Source of the DNA: Pipra filicauda | Taxonomy: Eukaryota; Chordata; Aves; Passeriformes; Pipridae | Direction of reading: 5' to 3' | Assembly (NCBI RefSeq): GCF_003945595.2 | Contig: NW_024104557.1 | Coordinates: 62,001-126,000 of the forward strand | DNA: 64,000 nucleotides | Shown: piece by piece, positions 11,392 to 22,450 of the stretch | How the letters are laid out: each line of letters opens with the position of its first letter | How positions within the stretch are numbered: the stretch's first letter is position 1 | The notes under the pieces: generated by a model | Seen by the model: only the letters and a program-made list of their open reading frames with translations | Told to the model about the DNA's origin: nothing | The model's database searches: none | Position numbers and translations under genes: made by a program

Positions 11392-12800
11392 GCCATCAGG
11401 ATCCTTGGGGACCTGCCAGATGGCTCCTGCTCCTGTGCAGTATCAGGTTCCTTCCCTGGAAGGATTACACCCATTTTTTCTTTGGAAATTTCTCGTTCAA
11501 GCACTGGACAGATCCGGACTCCTTTCATTTTGTGATTTGAGCAGCTCTGATGGGCTGCAGCTTTTGCCAGCTCAACAGTGTGTGAGGGGCACTGTCCCAG
11601 GACATGTTCCCAAGGGATGGAGAGCCAGGAGAGGAGTGGGATGGCGCGGAGGCAGGGCAGGAACATCACCAGTGGTTGTCCAGCTCCACAGGACCTGGTC
11701 AAGGAGAGCAGGAAAGGCCCACGGATGAGAGCCACGCTCATCCAGGAGGCCAGATCAGCAGGTGAGTTGGTGGTGAGGCAGGTCCAAGGCCAAGCTGTGA
11801 AGTCAACCCTCATGGCAGGGCTGAAGGATCCGTGGCCAGGCAGGGCCTGGCTGTGGCTGAGCTGGAGACCAGCACTGCCCCAGTGAATCCTCAGCAGGGA
11901 GTGTGAGCCCAGGGCTGAGCTGGAATGGGAGGGTACCTGTCAAACACAGCCCTTTGGAAACTGGTCCTCATCCCCCACCAAACCCACTGAAAAACATCAT
12001 GTCATCCTCTGCCTTGGGAATTGGATAAGAACTGAAGCCATTCCCACATCCCTGTCCAACCACAGAAGCACATCTCACCTCAGAGTCCTCATGACACGTG
12101 AGGCACTTGGCACAGGTCAGCTCTCCTGTTTGGTCATTCCCAGAGATGCTGCATGTCTTTACCTTCCTTTTTTCTTTCCTGATTTTCCCTGCCACCATTA
12201 TTTGCCTGACTGGCAGGAGGGATTCTGTAAGTTAGCAGGAGTTTATTCACATGCACACTCATCCTGGAGAGCTGCCACTCACCAGCATACCAAGATATTT
12301 TGGGTAAATTTAAATAGAATAGGATAAAGCTGGAATACAAAATAAACTGCTTGGGCAGACAGCAGAAAGTGATGCTTGCAAAGGGCATTGATATCCTCTG
12401 ATAGAAGGTTGATTATACCAAGAAAATAGTCCACCCTGCTGTCCAAAGCAGCCTGAGCTTCGTTTCTGATCTGTGAGGAGCTGCACAAACACCCAGGTCA
12501 GCCCAGCCACTTCTGAGGAACAAGATCCTGTTCTTAAAACCCACCCAAGGAAGAGCAGATCGTGGGTTTGATGGCATCTGTACCAAGCCCAGACCAGAAG
12601 AAGGGAGGACAAGGAGTTTTCCTTCCTCTGCAAGACTGAACACTGACTGCTGGGAACCACATCCCTCCTCTCCAACTCTGGATATTGAAGTTGGCCTGTT
12701 CTTAAGATGCACATACAGCTTCTATGAGGAAAAAGCCCCACACCAAGAGGAGTCAGCTGGGCTCCCACAGCTCATTCCCCTCCCAACAGCTTGGAGCTTT

Positions 12801-12816
12801 AAATAAAACTTTATTT
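12801..12816. terminator. Possible bidirectional poly(A) signal
   Basis: AAATAAA (12801-12807) is followed after AC by TTTATTT (12810-12816), a perfect 7-bp inverted repeat. It places AATAAA on both strands within 14 bases. No gene end is identified on either side, so the function is only possible. Confidence 0.25.
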
Positions 12817-13506
12817 TTTAACATCCAGAGGACAAGGACCCATCAGGAAGGGAATGACCCGTGCCACCACAGAGACCAAGAGGTACCTCGGGTAGAGGAG
12901 GGATCTTTCCACATCTCTGGCAGTAGGTCAGGATGGGATGTTGGCAGGGCAGATCCAAGGGAGGCCGAGGGGGATGGAGAAGGACCTCAGGTCAAAATAA
13001 AGGCTGTGCTGGAGCCTGAAATGTCTCTGCTTCACTCTTCCTCCCTTCCACCTTACTGGAAGAGTGTCTGGGATTGTCAGCAGCTTGGAAAACATTTTGG
13101 CCCAGGTTCAGGCAGCCTGCCAGGACCCACATTCCTGGTGGCAGCCTGGACCTGCGAGCTGGAGCCAACACTGGGGGCCCTGTTGATGCCAGGAGCCTTC
13201 CCAGTGTGAAGGACACCGGCGGCACATCCCCCGTGCCCTCCCAGCCCCGTGGCTGCTGTCACACCATGTCCTGGGCTGTGCAGAGACGTGAGCTCACTCA
13301 GGGCTGAGCTGAGCCAAGCACAACTCGCTGTGTAAGGCCATTCCCAGCTCTGCTCTGACATTTGCCAGAGGAGATTTCCAGCGCCAGAGCCGCCGTCTCC
13401 CCACGGCTCCGAGTGCAAATCCCTGGCACTGCAGCATCCCCGTCCTCCGGTCCCTTCCCCGGCAGGCACCCCCACCTGCAGCCCTCCACCGGTGACACCT
13501 GAACTG

Positions 13507-13520
13507 GTTGTCATGGAAAC
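13507..13520. promoter_or_regulatory. RFX X-box-like site
   Basis: GTTGTCATGGAAAC differs at one base from the palindromic RFX/EF-C consensus GTTGCCATGGAAAC. It sits in CpG-enriched DNA (13380-13560) with no assigned gene. RFX factors bind such sites in ciliary and MHC class II promoters (established). Use of this site is inferred only from the match. Confidence 0.4.
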
Positions 13521-14006
13521 CGGTGGGCTGCCGGTCTCCCTGTGTCCTGCCTGCCGGGATGTGATGCTCTGCTCCCTCCAGCAGTGGATATTCCTGGTCC
13601 GAGGTCCTCGGAGTGGTGCTTTCCCTGCACACCTGTCCATGGAGCAGGCTGGGAATGTGCTGCCAGCTGGTGATGCTGCTGTAATTAATGGGAAGTGAGG
13701 GCAGACTGGGGTCACACCGAACCCCACGAGTATTTCACTGGCCAAGCGGGCTGCAGAGATTCCCATCTCTCCAGAATCCAGGCGGGCTCAGTCACCTCTG
13801 CACATCCCAGATGCTGGGGGGGATGTGAACGAGCAGAGCCAGCTCCAACACAGGCCAAATATTGCAGGGAAGCCTTTCACTGGAAAAAACTTAAAAAAAA
13901 ATCCACACCCCCAGTATCAGAATATTGAGGGATATTTTAATAAAATTGCAGGGGGAATCAACTCCATTTAATTTCAGGATGGGGCTGATGCTGTTGGACA
14001 AAATCC

Positions 14007-14260
14007 CATAGAATCATGGAATCATAGAATCCTAAATGGTTTGGGTTGCAAGGGACATTAAACATCTTGTTCCACCTCTGCCATGGGCAGGGACACCTTC
14101 CACTAGCCCAGGTTGCTCCAACCTGGCCTTGGACACTTCCAGGGATCCAGGGGCAGCCACAGCTTCTCTGGGCAACCTGGGCCAGAGCCTCATCACCCTC
14201 ACAGGGAAGAATTCCTTCCCAAAATCCCACCTAACCCTGCCCTCTGGCAGTGTGAAGACA
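14007..14260 (-). mobile_element. CR1 LINE 3' fragment, antisense
   Basis: The octamer tail reads catagaatcatggaatcata, so there are three octamer-like units. It continues with ccatgggcagggacaccttc, ccttggacacttccagggat and ctcatcaccctcacagggaa, and fades out near ctctggcagtgtgaagac. Confidence 0.94.
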
Positions 14261-14644
14261 TTACATTACCTCGCACTTCCTTTATGACAACAGTTTGGGG
14301 GTTCATTCCAGTTTTCCTGGGAAAACTCATCCTGTGATGACCAGAAGTAGGAAGACGAGGCCAAGGCCTGTTGGAGGACAGTGATCACCCATCTCTCAGC
14401 ACCTCAGCTTTTATCCATCATCCACAGACAGGACCCCAGGGAAAGGCTGTGCTCAGGACACCCAACCCCAGCAATGGCATGGAGAGGGAAACCTGGATTC
14501 CTTAGGGAAATGGGATAAAAATAATCAAAAACCAAGCAGTGTCTGTCTTCAGCCAGTTAAACACCTCAGAAATCACTCTTGATTTTCGTGAGCAACACCC
14601 AGGGTGTGAAAAAATGAGGTCCTTGAACCCCCTCTGGCTGCAGT

Positions 14645-14712
14645 GGGATGGGATGGATGGGATGGGATGGGATGGGATGGGATGGGATGGGATGGGATGG
14701 GATGGGATGGGA
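14645..14712. repeat. (GGGAT)n pentanucleotide array
   Basis: About 13 units of GGGAT with one GGAT interruption near the left end. All reading frames stay open, so it creates spurious MGWDG-type frames and the complementary HPIPS frames. Confidence 0.95.
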
Positions 14713-14921
14713 AGAAAAGGAGATGGGTGAGGTTACACATGAAAGGCATGGAAATGACGCCGGGGGAAGTGTCAGCTGTCCCACCAGATGTGATGGTCCT
14801 GTTGCTCCCCAGGCTCAGCCACACCATCCAGGGTGGATTTGGCAAGGAGGGATGGGGGTTCCCTCTGCCTCCACCCACCCTGCTCCAGGGGTCCCTCAGC
14901 AGCTGGGTGTTTTCCCCCAGA

Positions 14922-14967
14922 CAGGAGCCCTAATCAGGCAGCTTGTTGTGCCTAATTAGGACTCCTG
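14922..14967. repeat. Inverted repeat, 18-bp arms and 10-base loop
   Basis: The left arm (14922-14939) reads caggagccctaatcaggc. The right arm (14950-14967) reads gcctaattaggactcctg, pairing with only two mismatches. The loop is agcttgttgt. The arms carry TAATC/TAATT homeodomain-type cores. This may be an eroded short DNA-transposon relic, a hairpin in RNA, or a chance palindrome. Confidence 0.75.
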
Positions 14968-16202
14968 ATGAAGTGAATCAGCCCCCCCATCCCCCCACAG
15001 GATGATGATTTCATCCCAGGCCAGGTGCTGGTGGATGGTGCCAGCTCCACACACACACACGGCCAAATCACTCCGAGCATTAATAAAATCCCTCCTCAAC
15101 AGGCTCCAGGAAGGATGAATCCATCCATGGGAACATCCCTCCTGCCTGGATCCTCTCCCCCATCTCCTCTCACCATCCAGGAGCTGGTTGTCACCACCTG
15201 ACTCGCTTCTCTGAGGCTGTTTTTGGGGGGGCTACATCTGTATTCCACCAAAGAGGACTCAATTCCCACTCCTGATCCTTCCTCCCTCCAGGAAACAAAA
15301 GGCAGGAGGAATTTGCCTCATCCCCACTGGGCACCGAGGCCAAGAACATGCATGGGAATATCCAGGAGGTCTTGGGAAACATCCACATGAAAATGGGATC
15401 TGGAAAGAGCAGCAAAAGGGGATGAGGAATGAGACACTCCAAAGCAGCTGGAGGCTTGGAAATGAGACAAATCTGGATATCTGAGGAAACCTGGGATGGA
15501 CATCCACCCTTCCCAAATGAGCTGAAGCTGATACTTCACCAAAACTGCCTCAGCAGTGGGTTTTTGACAGTATGAGCCCATTTTTTTATAGGAGTGGTGC
15601 ACCCTGGGAGTGGTTGGGAAAGGGTGGCTCAACCAGGAGTTTTACAGCTTTGGACGAGGATGGTATTTCCAGCTTTTCAAGGGAAAAACTGAGAGAGGAT
15701 GTGACAGCAGTGTGGATACAACTCATCTTCTCCATGGGAAGCAAACAGCAGTGTGGGAGCAAAGGGTGGAATTTGGGGAGCACAATAGGGCCAGACAGGA
15801 ACAGCCACTGGAGGCAAAGTGGTCCTGGAGAGCATAACAGGCCTGGCAGGTCTTAGGAAGCTTCAGGACACAAACCTTCCTGTTTAGGCTGCAGAAGTGA
15901 AAATCTTTCCTCACGGCCTCGTCTGAAAGAGGCTTTTTTGGCTCTGCTTTAATGACAAGCAGAAACTCCACGTGGAAAGCAAACATCTCCTCCCAAGGAT
16001 TTGGAGCAAACTCCATCAGATTCCATCCAAGCTGTTTTTGCAGGTTTTTTCAGGACACACCGTGTGTGTCTCTGCCCTATTCCAGAGCAGGGGAAACTGA
16101 GGCACAGAGAGGAGGATGTCAGGATCTGACAAAGGCTTCCTCTGACCTTCCCTCTGACCTGTGCTGAGCTGGACCTGGGGGGGAAATTGAGGTAAAACAT
16201 TT

Positions 16203-16845
16203 TAGAATCGTGGAATCACAGAATGGTTTGGTTTGGAGGGGACCTTGAAGATCACATAGTTCCACCCCCTGCCATGGGCAGGGACACCTTCCACTGGACC
16301 AGGTTGTTCCAAGCCCCATCCAACCTGGCCTTGGACACTTCCAGGCATCCAGGGGCAGCCACAGCTTCTCTGGGCAACCTGTGCCAGGGCCTCACCACTC
16401 TCACAGCCAACAATTCCTTCCCAATATCCCATCTATCCCTGCCCTCTGGCAGCATAAAGCCATTCCCCCTTGTCCTGTCCCTTCATCTCTTGTCCCCAGT
16501 CCCTCTCCAGCTCTCCTGGAGCCCCTTCAGGCCCTGCCAGGGGCTCTCAGCTCTCCCTGGAGCCTTCTCTTCTCCAGGGGAACCCCCCCAGCTCTCCCAG
16601 CCTGGCTCCAGAGCAGAGGGGCTCCAGCCCTGGCAGCAGCTCCGGGGCCTCCTCTGGACTCTCTGCAGCAGCTCCACGTCCTTGTGCTGTTGTTCCCAGG
16701 GCTGGAGCAGCTCTGCAGGGGGGTCTCAGCTGAGGGGGCAGAGGGGCACAATCCCCCCCTGCCCTGCTGCCCACGCTGGGGGATCAGCCCAGGAGGTTTC
16801 TGGGCTGGGGCACGTCCAGCCTCTCACCCACCAACACCCCAAGGC
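16203..16845 (-). mobile_element. CR1 LINE 3' fragment, antisense, ~640 bp
   Basis: The longest CR1 in the window. It runs from agaatcgtggaatcacagaa, through ccatgggcagggacaccttc, tcccttcatctcttgtcccc and ggagccttctcttctccagg, to the further-upstream part around tgtgctgttgttcccagggc and the gtttctgggctgggg region. Frames of up to 259 codons over it are repeat translations. Confidence 0.92.
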
Positions 16846-16885
16846 CTAAAGGCAGCTCCCCTTTGTTCCAGGGGTCTGTTTCTGT

Positions 16886-17157
16886 CCCACCACCCTCACA
16901 GGGAAGAATTCCTTCCCAATATCCCATCTAACCCTGTCCTCTGGCAGTTTAAAACCATTCCCCCTTTTCCTGTCACTCCATGCCCATGTCCAAAATCCCT
17001 CTCCAGCTCTCTTGGAGCCCCTTTGGGCACTGGAAGGGGCTCTAAGGTTTCCCTGGAGCCTTCTCTTCTCCAGGCTGAACAATCCCAATTCTCTCAGCCT
17101 TTCCTCATAGCAGAGATGCTCCATTTTCTCTCCTCGGGGGCCTTACAGACTCTCCAG
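16886..17157 (-). mobile_element. CR1 LINE internal piece lacking its 3' end, antisense
   Basis: It starts abruptly at the ccaccctcacagggaagaat part and continues through ggagccttctcttctccagg to cttacagactctccagtg. The ~200 bp that should carry its 3' terminus is absent, which is unusual because CR1 copies normally keep the 3' end. It repeats a CR1 interval already present at about 16395-16620 in the neighbouring copy. Confidence 0.88.
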
Positions 17158-17980
17158 TGACCACACACAATCAAGTCTCTGCTCTCCACCTCCTATGAAA
17201 GGTGATGGCTCCCTAATTTCTTGATGCCAAACCTCCTGAAATCATGACATCAAGTATTTCCCTTTTAGGAAGGAAGATTATGGGCCAGAGGGCAAAAAAA
17301 AAACCATAAATCTCATCTTATTTTTCACTTCTGTGTGTAATTAAGAGACAGCACTCGCAGCCCAGGGGTGGAGTCAGCACAGGGCTGTTTCCTGGTCCAG
17401 CTGTGCTGGGTTTCCTCACAGATTCCCTAATTTCTCTCCATCCTTCTTGTATTTCTGAGTGTCACTGCAAAGCAAGTGTTCTGGATAGCTCAGGGTGCTC
17501 CTTGCTGCCCTGCTGTGCTGCCAACCCCAACAGGGCTGTGGTGCAACTGAGGGTTGCACAAACTTTCCAGCTGGAGGGATTAATCTGTTAAAGAGAAGTA
17601 CAGGGGAAAAAAATAAAGCAGGAAGCACAGAGGGCAGGCTCAGGGTGTCTCTTCTGGAGCAGGGCTGTGTGAGAGGCTGCAGTACACGGTGTTCTGGCTG
17701 CTTTCAGTGAACTCTGCTCACATCCTGGAGGAACTTTACCCAAAACACGGGCTCAAATCTCAACACAGCACAGGCCCTCTGTGTCCTGGAAGAGTGGACA
17801 CACTGGGGCAGACTGATGGTCTGTTCATCCTATAGACCATCCATCCTATGGACCCTCCATAGGTCTGTCCAGCACAGTGTCCTACCCCTGAGAGCAGGGA
17901 AAAGGGGAAAAACATCCAGTCGATGTGGAGTCATTTCCTCCCAGACTCCAGCAAATTCAAACTCAAACAGTTCCTAAGGA
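17158..17980. other. Unique DNA without gene
   Basis: Nothing recognised. A short degenerate repeat of ccatcctat/accatcc occurs at about 17826-17870. No protein-like frame. Confidence 0.5.
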
Positions 17981-18306
17981 AGAATCGTAGAATGATCATA
18001 GAACCATGGAGTGGTTTGGATTGGAAAAGACCTGAAAGACCATCCTGTTCCACCCCCCTGCCATGGGCAGGGACACCTTCCACTAGCCCAGGTTGCTCCA
18101 AGCCCCATCCAACCTGGCCTTGGACACTTCCAGGGATCCAGGGGCAGCCACAGCTTCTCTGGGCACCCTGTGCCAGGGCCTCATCACCCTCACAGCCAAG
18201 AATTTCTTCCCAATATTCCATCTGACCCTGCCCTCTATCAGTGGGAAGCCATTCCCCATTTTCCTATCACCACTTGCCCACGTAAAAAGTCACTCTTCCT
18301 CCACCA
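17981..18306 (-). mobile_element. CR1 LINE 3' fragment, antisense
   Basis: agaatcgtagaatgatcata (octamer tail), then ccatgggcagggacaccttc, ccttggacacttccagggat and caccctcacagccaagaatt, ending near cccacgtaaaaagtcactct. Confidence 0.94.
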
Positions 18307-19273
18307 CCAGAGAGGTGGGATCTTGGTCTGGAAGAGCCTTTTTTGGGATGATCAGGTGCTAAAATTTTGGGATCCATGTAAACATTTTATCCTTGCAACA
18401 TCCCGCAGCAATAATTCCACATCTGACTGTCTCTGGGATGGGGAGCAGCTCCCTGTTCTGTCTGACCTGCCCTATACAAGTGTCACTGGGTGGTTCACTT
18501 GTCTCCAGCTCAGAGGGGACAGAGAGGACTTGTCCCACATCCTCTCTCCAGACACCTTTAATTTTGCAGCTCTATTCAAATCCTCCTCTATCCCCCCTCC
18601 AACAGGAGCCCTCACATCTCTTTGAACCCTCTTTCACTCCTCTCTGAGAGTCTTCCTCCCAAATTCTCAATGAGTTGTGATAAAGATGAACCAAAGCCCA
18701 TCCACGAATTCCCAGGGGGGGTGGAAGACCCCAAGGAGCACGTGGCATCCAGCTGACACTTCAGCAGCTCTCTGATCCCTTACATAACCACTGACACTGT
18801 TTGTTTTTCTTTCCTGACTTTTTTTGTGTGTGTTCTCTGCTCCCAAAGCCGCTTATAATCGTGCTAAACCCCGGCTTAGCCAAACGCTGCTCTGGGTCCT
18901 GGGTGACTCACTGAGCCATTTCCCTCATCCCCATTGCAAGAAAAAGCCTCACCCCACTCCCAGCATCCCAGGAGGATGCAACTGGCTCCACCACCCCCTT
19001 CTCCACCTGCACACCCACCACTTCTGACACTGAAGGAAGTTTTTTCTTCCCCCCTCTGGATTGAGACCAGATTCGGTATTTTCATGGCTTCTCTTCATGG
19101 TGACTGATTTGGGACCTGCTGCCCTTGGGATGGCCACTGGCCTCCTCAAAGGGTTGGCCAAGGTCTTGCTCATCCTCATAACCACCATCCTGAGGAATCC
19201 CAAATCCCAAACTTGCAGGCAGAGGCAGGTGGCAGCTCAGGCTGAGTGTGGAAATGGCCGTGCAGGAGACACT

Positions 19274-19304
19274 GTTAAAGCCAGTACTTTAACAGGTACT
19301 GGCT
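19274..19304. repeat. Two overlapping perfect hairpins
   Basis: GTTAAAG (19274-19280) pairs with CTTTAAC (19287-19293). AGCCAGTAC (19279-19287) pairs with GTACTGGCT (19296-19304). The arms overlap, so only one stem can form at a time. Confidence 0.7.
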
Positions 19305-19443
19305 GTTTTCTAACATTGTCTCATCTTTGATAAAAAATAACATGCTGTTTTGGTCAAAAAATAATATGTCCTGCTCTTGCTTCATACAGTGTTCTCCTCT
19401 AAAACCTCTGCTGTGTTATAGATGTGCAAACACATCCACCAGA

Positions 19444-19459
19444 TACACACACACACACA
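19444..19459. repeat. (CA)n microsatellite
   Basis: A short run of eight AC units. Confidence 0.9.
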
Positions 19460-19704
19460 TTTTCTGCTGAAATCCCACCTGCTAAACCCCAGCTTTTGCT
19501 CGTGGTTTGCTCTTGCTAAACCAGGTCAGGAGTTTTGGGATCTCAGTAAAACCTCCTCGCTCTGCAGGGTGACTGTGTAGAAGCCCTGGTAGAAGACTAT
19601 CTGGGTATTTTTTGCTGATGCCTGTGTTTTTACTGGAAAGCAAATGAGTTTCCATGAGTTTTTAAGCAGTACCTGGGCTTTGTATCCTGATTGCTGCTGG
19701 GAGA

Positions 19705-19850
19705 GTCACAGAATCACAGAATATCCTGAGCTGGAAGGGACCCACGAGGATCATCCAGTCCGACTCCTGGCCCTGGGCAGGACACCCCAACAATCCCACC
19801 CTGTCCCTGAGAGCGTTGTCCAAACCCTCCTGGAGCTCTGGCAGACACTA
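19705..19850 (-). mobile_element. CR1 LINE 3' end, antisense (atatcctgagctgg group)
   Basis: gtcacagaatcacagaatat, followed by cctgagctggaagggaccca, the hallmark of this CR1 group, and ending with ccctcctggagctctggcag. It is the same group as the copy in the DDRGK1 intron, but shorter. Confidence 0.92.
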
Positions 19851-21250
19851 TTTCACACCCAGGCAATGCCAATTCAATCAACACTTCCCCAGGCTCCTCT
19901 TCATGGACTTGGGGAAATGGATGGGTTGGAAAGGTTTTGCACACCTTCACAGGGATTTGGGTTGATCCCCATGTCAGGAAATACCGCTGGGAGCTTCCCA
20001 AGTCTTTCCATGCACAGTGTTTCCCTGTTTGACCATGGGCTGAAGCAAGGGGAGCTCCAGGAGCTCAGGCCAAGGCAAGTGAGTCCTTCAAAACAAATCC
20101 TAAAAGGTTTTGTGATCTTTGTGACTGTGGCAATGGAACAAAGACCTCTCAGGTGCCTTCGGCTGTTGGATTTACTCCCAACACAGGCGCAGCCAGGAGC
20201 TGGGAAGACAGCAACGGGCTGAGACAGGATATTTTAAAGCCATCCTTCTGCACCTTCTCCAGCCCCGGTTCAGACCCTTCTTCCCCCAGATCAGTCTCAC
20301 AGAGGTGGCTCCAAGGGCTCAGCTTGGAGGCAGCTCTTCCCTTTGTGATGCTAAACATCAAGGAAGGGATAATCAAATTATATCCACATGATTACGTGGA
20401 GGAGCGCAGGAAGCATCCCATGGAGACTCGTCCCTGTTGTGAGGGCCTCTGGGTCACTCAGGCTGCCCAAACACCCCTCTGGATTTCCAACAGGGAGATG
20501 GGAGGGTGGCTCTGGCCACCTTTGGTCACGCTTTTTGAGCACTCCTGGATCTGCTCACCTGCTTCCCACCAGCCACAGCGTGGAGCTGATGTCTTTTCCA
20601 GGTCCTTCATCTCTTGCTACTGCAGGTTTTGAGCCCCCTGCCCTGGTCTGAGCAAGGGGGGGGTCCTCCCCTGCCACGTGTGGGTGGTGGTCCGGGGGCA
20701 CAACAAGGAGGAAGCAGCTGCTTCCCGGCTGGAGCGGCTGCCAGCGTGTCTCGCTCCCACTCCCGGGGCTTACGCAATTCTGGGATGAATCAGCAGCACA
20801 TCTGGGCTCCCAGGGAGGCTGCACACTCACATTTTCCCCTCCATCCCAGGCCCATGAGCTCTTAAGCCCCGGGAAGGTGTTGGGCCAGCCTGGCCTGTCT
20901 GGGAAGAGGGAGGGAGAGGAAGCTGAGCTGGCTCTGCCTTGCAGGGGAAACATTAAACGCTGCCATCGAATAACTGGGTCATGTCCCCTGCCCTGTGTCC
21001 TCCTGGTTCAGGGTGAGAAATCAGCTCTGTGTTCTCAGACAGCTGGTTTTAGGTTCCCCGTAACCTGGACTTGGGCATGAGGAGGAGATGTGGAGCCTCC
21101 CCTCCTTCTGCTCCTGGCTCCAGGATTTCCAGCAGAGGGATGAGCCCTCTGAGCCCAGGGCACAGAGCTTGGAATTCTGTGGGATGGGATTTACGAGCCA
21201 AGTCAAGCCCATGGCAGCACTGACAAGACTTGTGAGCTCTTCCCAAGCAC
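19851..21250. other. Unique DNA without gene
   Basis: No CR1 and no exon recognised. A poly-G run lies at about 20655-20663. Frames of 130-190 codons here are not protein-like by composition. Confidence 0.45.
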
Positions 21251-21885
21251 AGGGAGAGCAGAAGGAAGTGGGAGGCTGGGGATGGATAAGGAGAGGCTGG
21301 AGACAGAGAAAGGATGGAGATGAAGGTGGAGAAAGGAAGGCTGGGGGGGAGAAAGGGAGACTGGGAATTGAGAAGGGGAGGCTGGGAAGGAAGAAGGGGA
21401 AGATGGGGATGGAGAAAGAGGAAGCTGGGGAGAGAGAGGGAGAGGCTGGAGGTTGAGGAAAGGAGGCTGGGGATGGAGAAAGGAGAAGGGGGAAGATGGA
21501 GAGAGAGCAGGAGAGGCTGAGGATGGATAAGGAGGGTCTGGGGAGGCAGAAGATGAGGCTGGGGAGAGAAGAGAGGGTGGGAATGGAGAAAGAGAGGATG
21601 GGGATGGAGAAGGGGAGTCTGGAGATAGAGAAGGGACTCTTGGAAATAGAGAAGGGAGGATAGGGATGGAGAAGGGAGGATGGGGATGGAGAGGGGAGGA
21701 TGGGAATGGAGAAGGGAGGATGGGGATGGAGAAGGGAGAACAGGGATGGAGAAGGGAGGATGGGGATGGAGAAGGGAGAACAGGGATGGAGAAGGGAGGA
21801 TGGGGATGGAGAAGGGAGAACAGGGATGGAGAAGGGAGGACAGGGATGGAGAAGAGAGGATGGGAATGGAGAAGGGACAGCCTTG
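21251..21885. repeat. ~640-bp purine tract ending in a 20-bp minisatellite
   Basis: The + strand is almost all purine. The left part (21251-21660) is a degenerate series of gga-ggctgggga-gagaa motifs. From 21661 to 21880 eleven 20-bp units line up exactly, each a version of tggggatggagaagggagga. At 21721-21840 units of two types alternate (ending agaa and starting cagg), giving a 40-bp higher-order unit repeated three times. The long minus-strand frames (415, 296 and 293 codons, rich in S, P, F, L and H) and the plus-strand frames rich in G, W, R, E, M and K arise from this repeat and are not genes. Confidence 0.95.
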
Positions 21886-22079
21886 CTTGCATTTGAACCA
21901 TGAGGAGGTGAAGCCAGGCTGAACAGGCACCTCCCACCCTCAGCTCTGGGGTGTATTTCCCCCAGCCCATCACCCAAGGCACCTGAGCCCCCGTCCCAGA
22001 AATGCTCCTGCCCTCCAACACAGCCCCACTCAAGGGCTGATTCTGCCCCAGCAAGTGTCTGGAGGCTTTTTTTTCCAGC

Positions 22080-22450
22080 CCTGCTGCACCCACTTCCCGT
22101 TTCCCACTTCCTCCGTCCCACCCCAGATCTCCGGGCCCCCTCCGGCAGCCTCACCCCAGGCCGGGGGGCTGGACTGGGGTGCCGATGGGAGCAGCTCCGA
22201 GGGTGATGTCCCTGGGGGAGGGGGGTGGCTGCCGTCCCTCCGCTCCGCACAGTCAAGTGTCGCTCCACATCAGCATCACCCGGCTCGGGGAAGGATCAGC
22301 CACAAGCAGACAGGACCGGAGGCGGGAGAGGCGATGTGGGAAGAGCATCCCTTCCCCCACCACCCCGCTCCTTCCCCCGGCACTTTCCCCGGACCGAAAC
22401 CCAGACCTTTTCCCAGGATGCAAAAAAGGAAAAGGAGATAGGGCGGGGGG
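22080..22450. promoter_or_regulatory. CpG-rich patch, possible promoter or enhancer
   Basis: Frequent CG dinucleotides (for example ctccgggccccctccggcag and accggaggcgggagaggcga) stand out from the CpG-poor surroundings. There is no TATA box, and no exon is identified on either side. Confidence 0.35.

Larger units (their letters stand above)
11023..14006. other. Unique DNA without recognised gene
   Basis: No CR1 and no protein-like exon. Notable points are an (ATC)n stretch at 11366-11391, a palindromic AATAAA/TTTATT pair at 12801-12816, CpG-enriched DNA around 13200-13560, and an RFX-type X-box match at 13507-13520. Frames of up to 229 codons here overlap on both strands and look random. 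Confidence 0.5.
14261..16202. other. Unique DNA without gene
   Basis: It contains a (GGGAT)n array (14645-14712), an 18-bp-arm inverted repeat (14922-14967), a CT-to-A-rich transition and a short (CA)n at about 15052-15061. No coding exon or CR1 is recognised. Confidence 0.5.
18307..19704. other. Unique DNA without gene
   Basis: It holds overlapping short palindromes at 19274-19304, a (CA)8 stretch at 19444-19459, and a near-repeat of AAAAAATAAYATG at about 19334 and 19358. No exon is recognised. Confidence 0.5.

Noticed and set aside
14539..14959. Frames rich in MGWDG or HPIPS across 14.54-14.96 kb
   Set aside because: Produced by the (GGGAT)n array.
16223..17160. Plus-strand frames of 208 and 259 codons
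   Set aside because: They lie on antisense CR1 copies, and the same translated motifs recur at every antisense CR1 in the window.
21021..22268. 415-codon minus-strand frame (S/P/F/L/H-rich) and overlapping 293- and 296-codon frames
   Set aside because: They are translations of the purine-rich minisatellite, where stop codons are absent by composition; there is no start context, domain or splice support.
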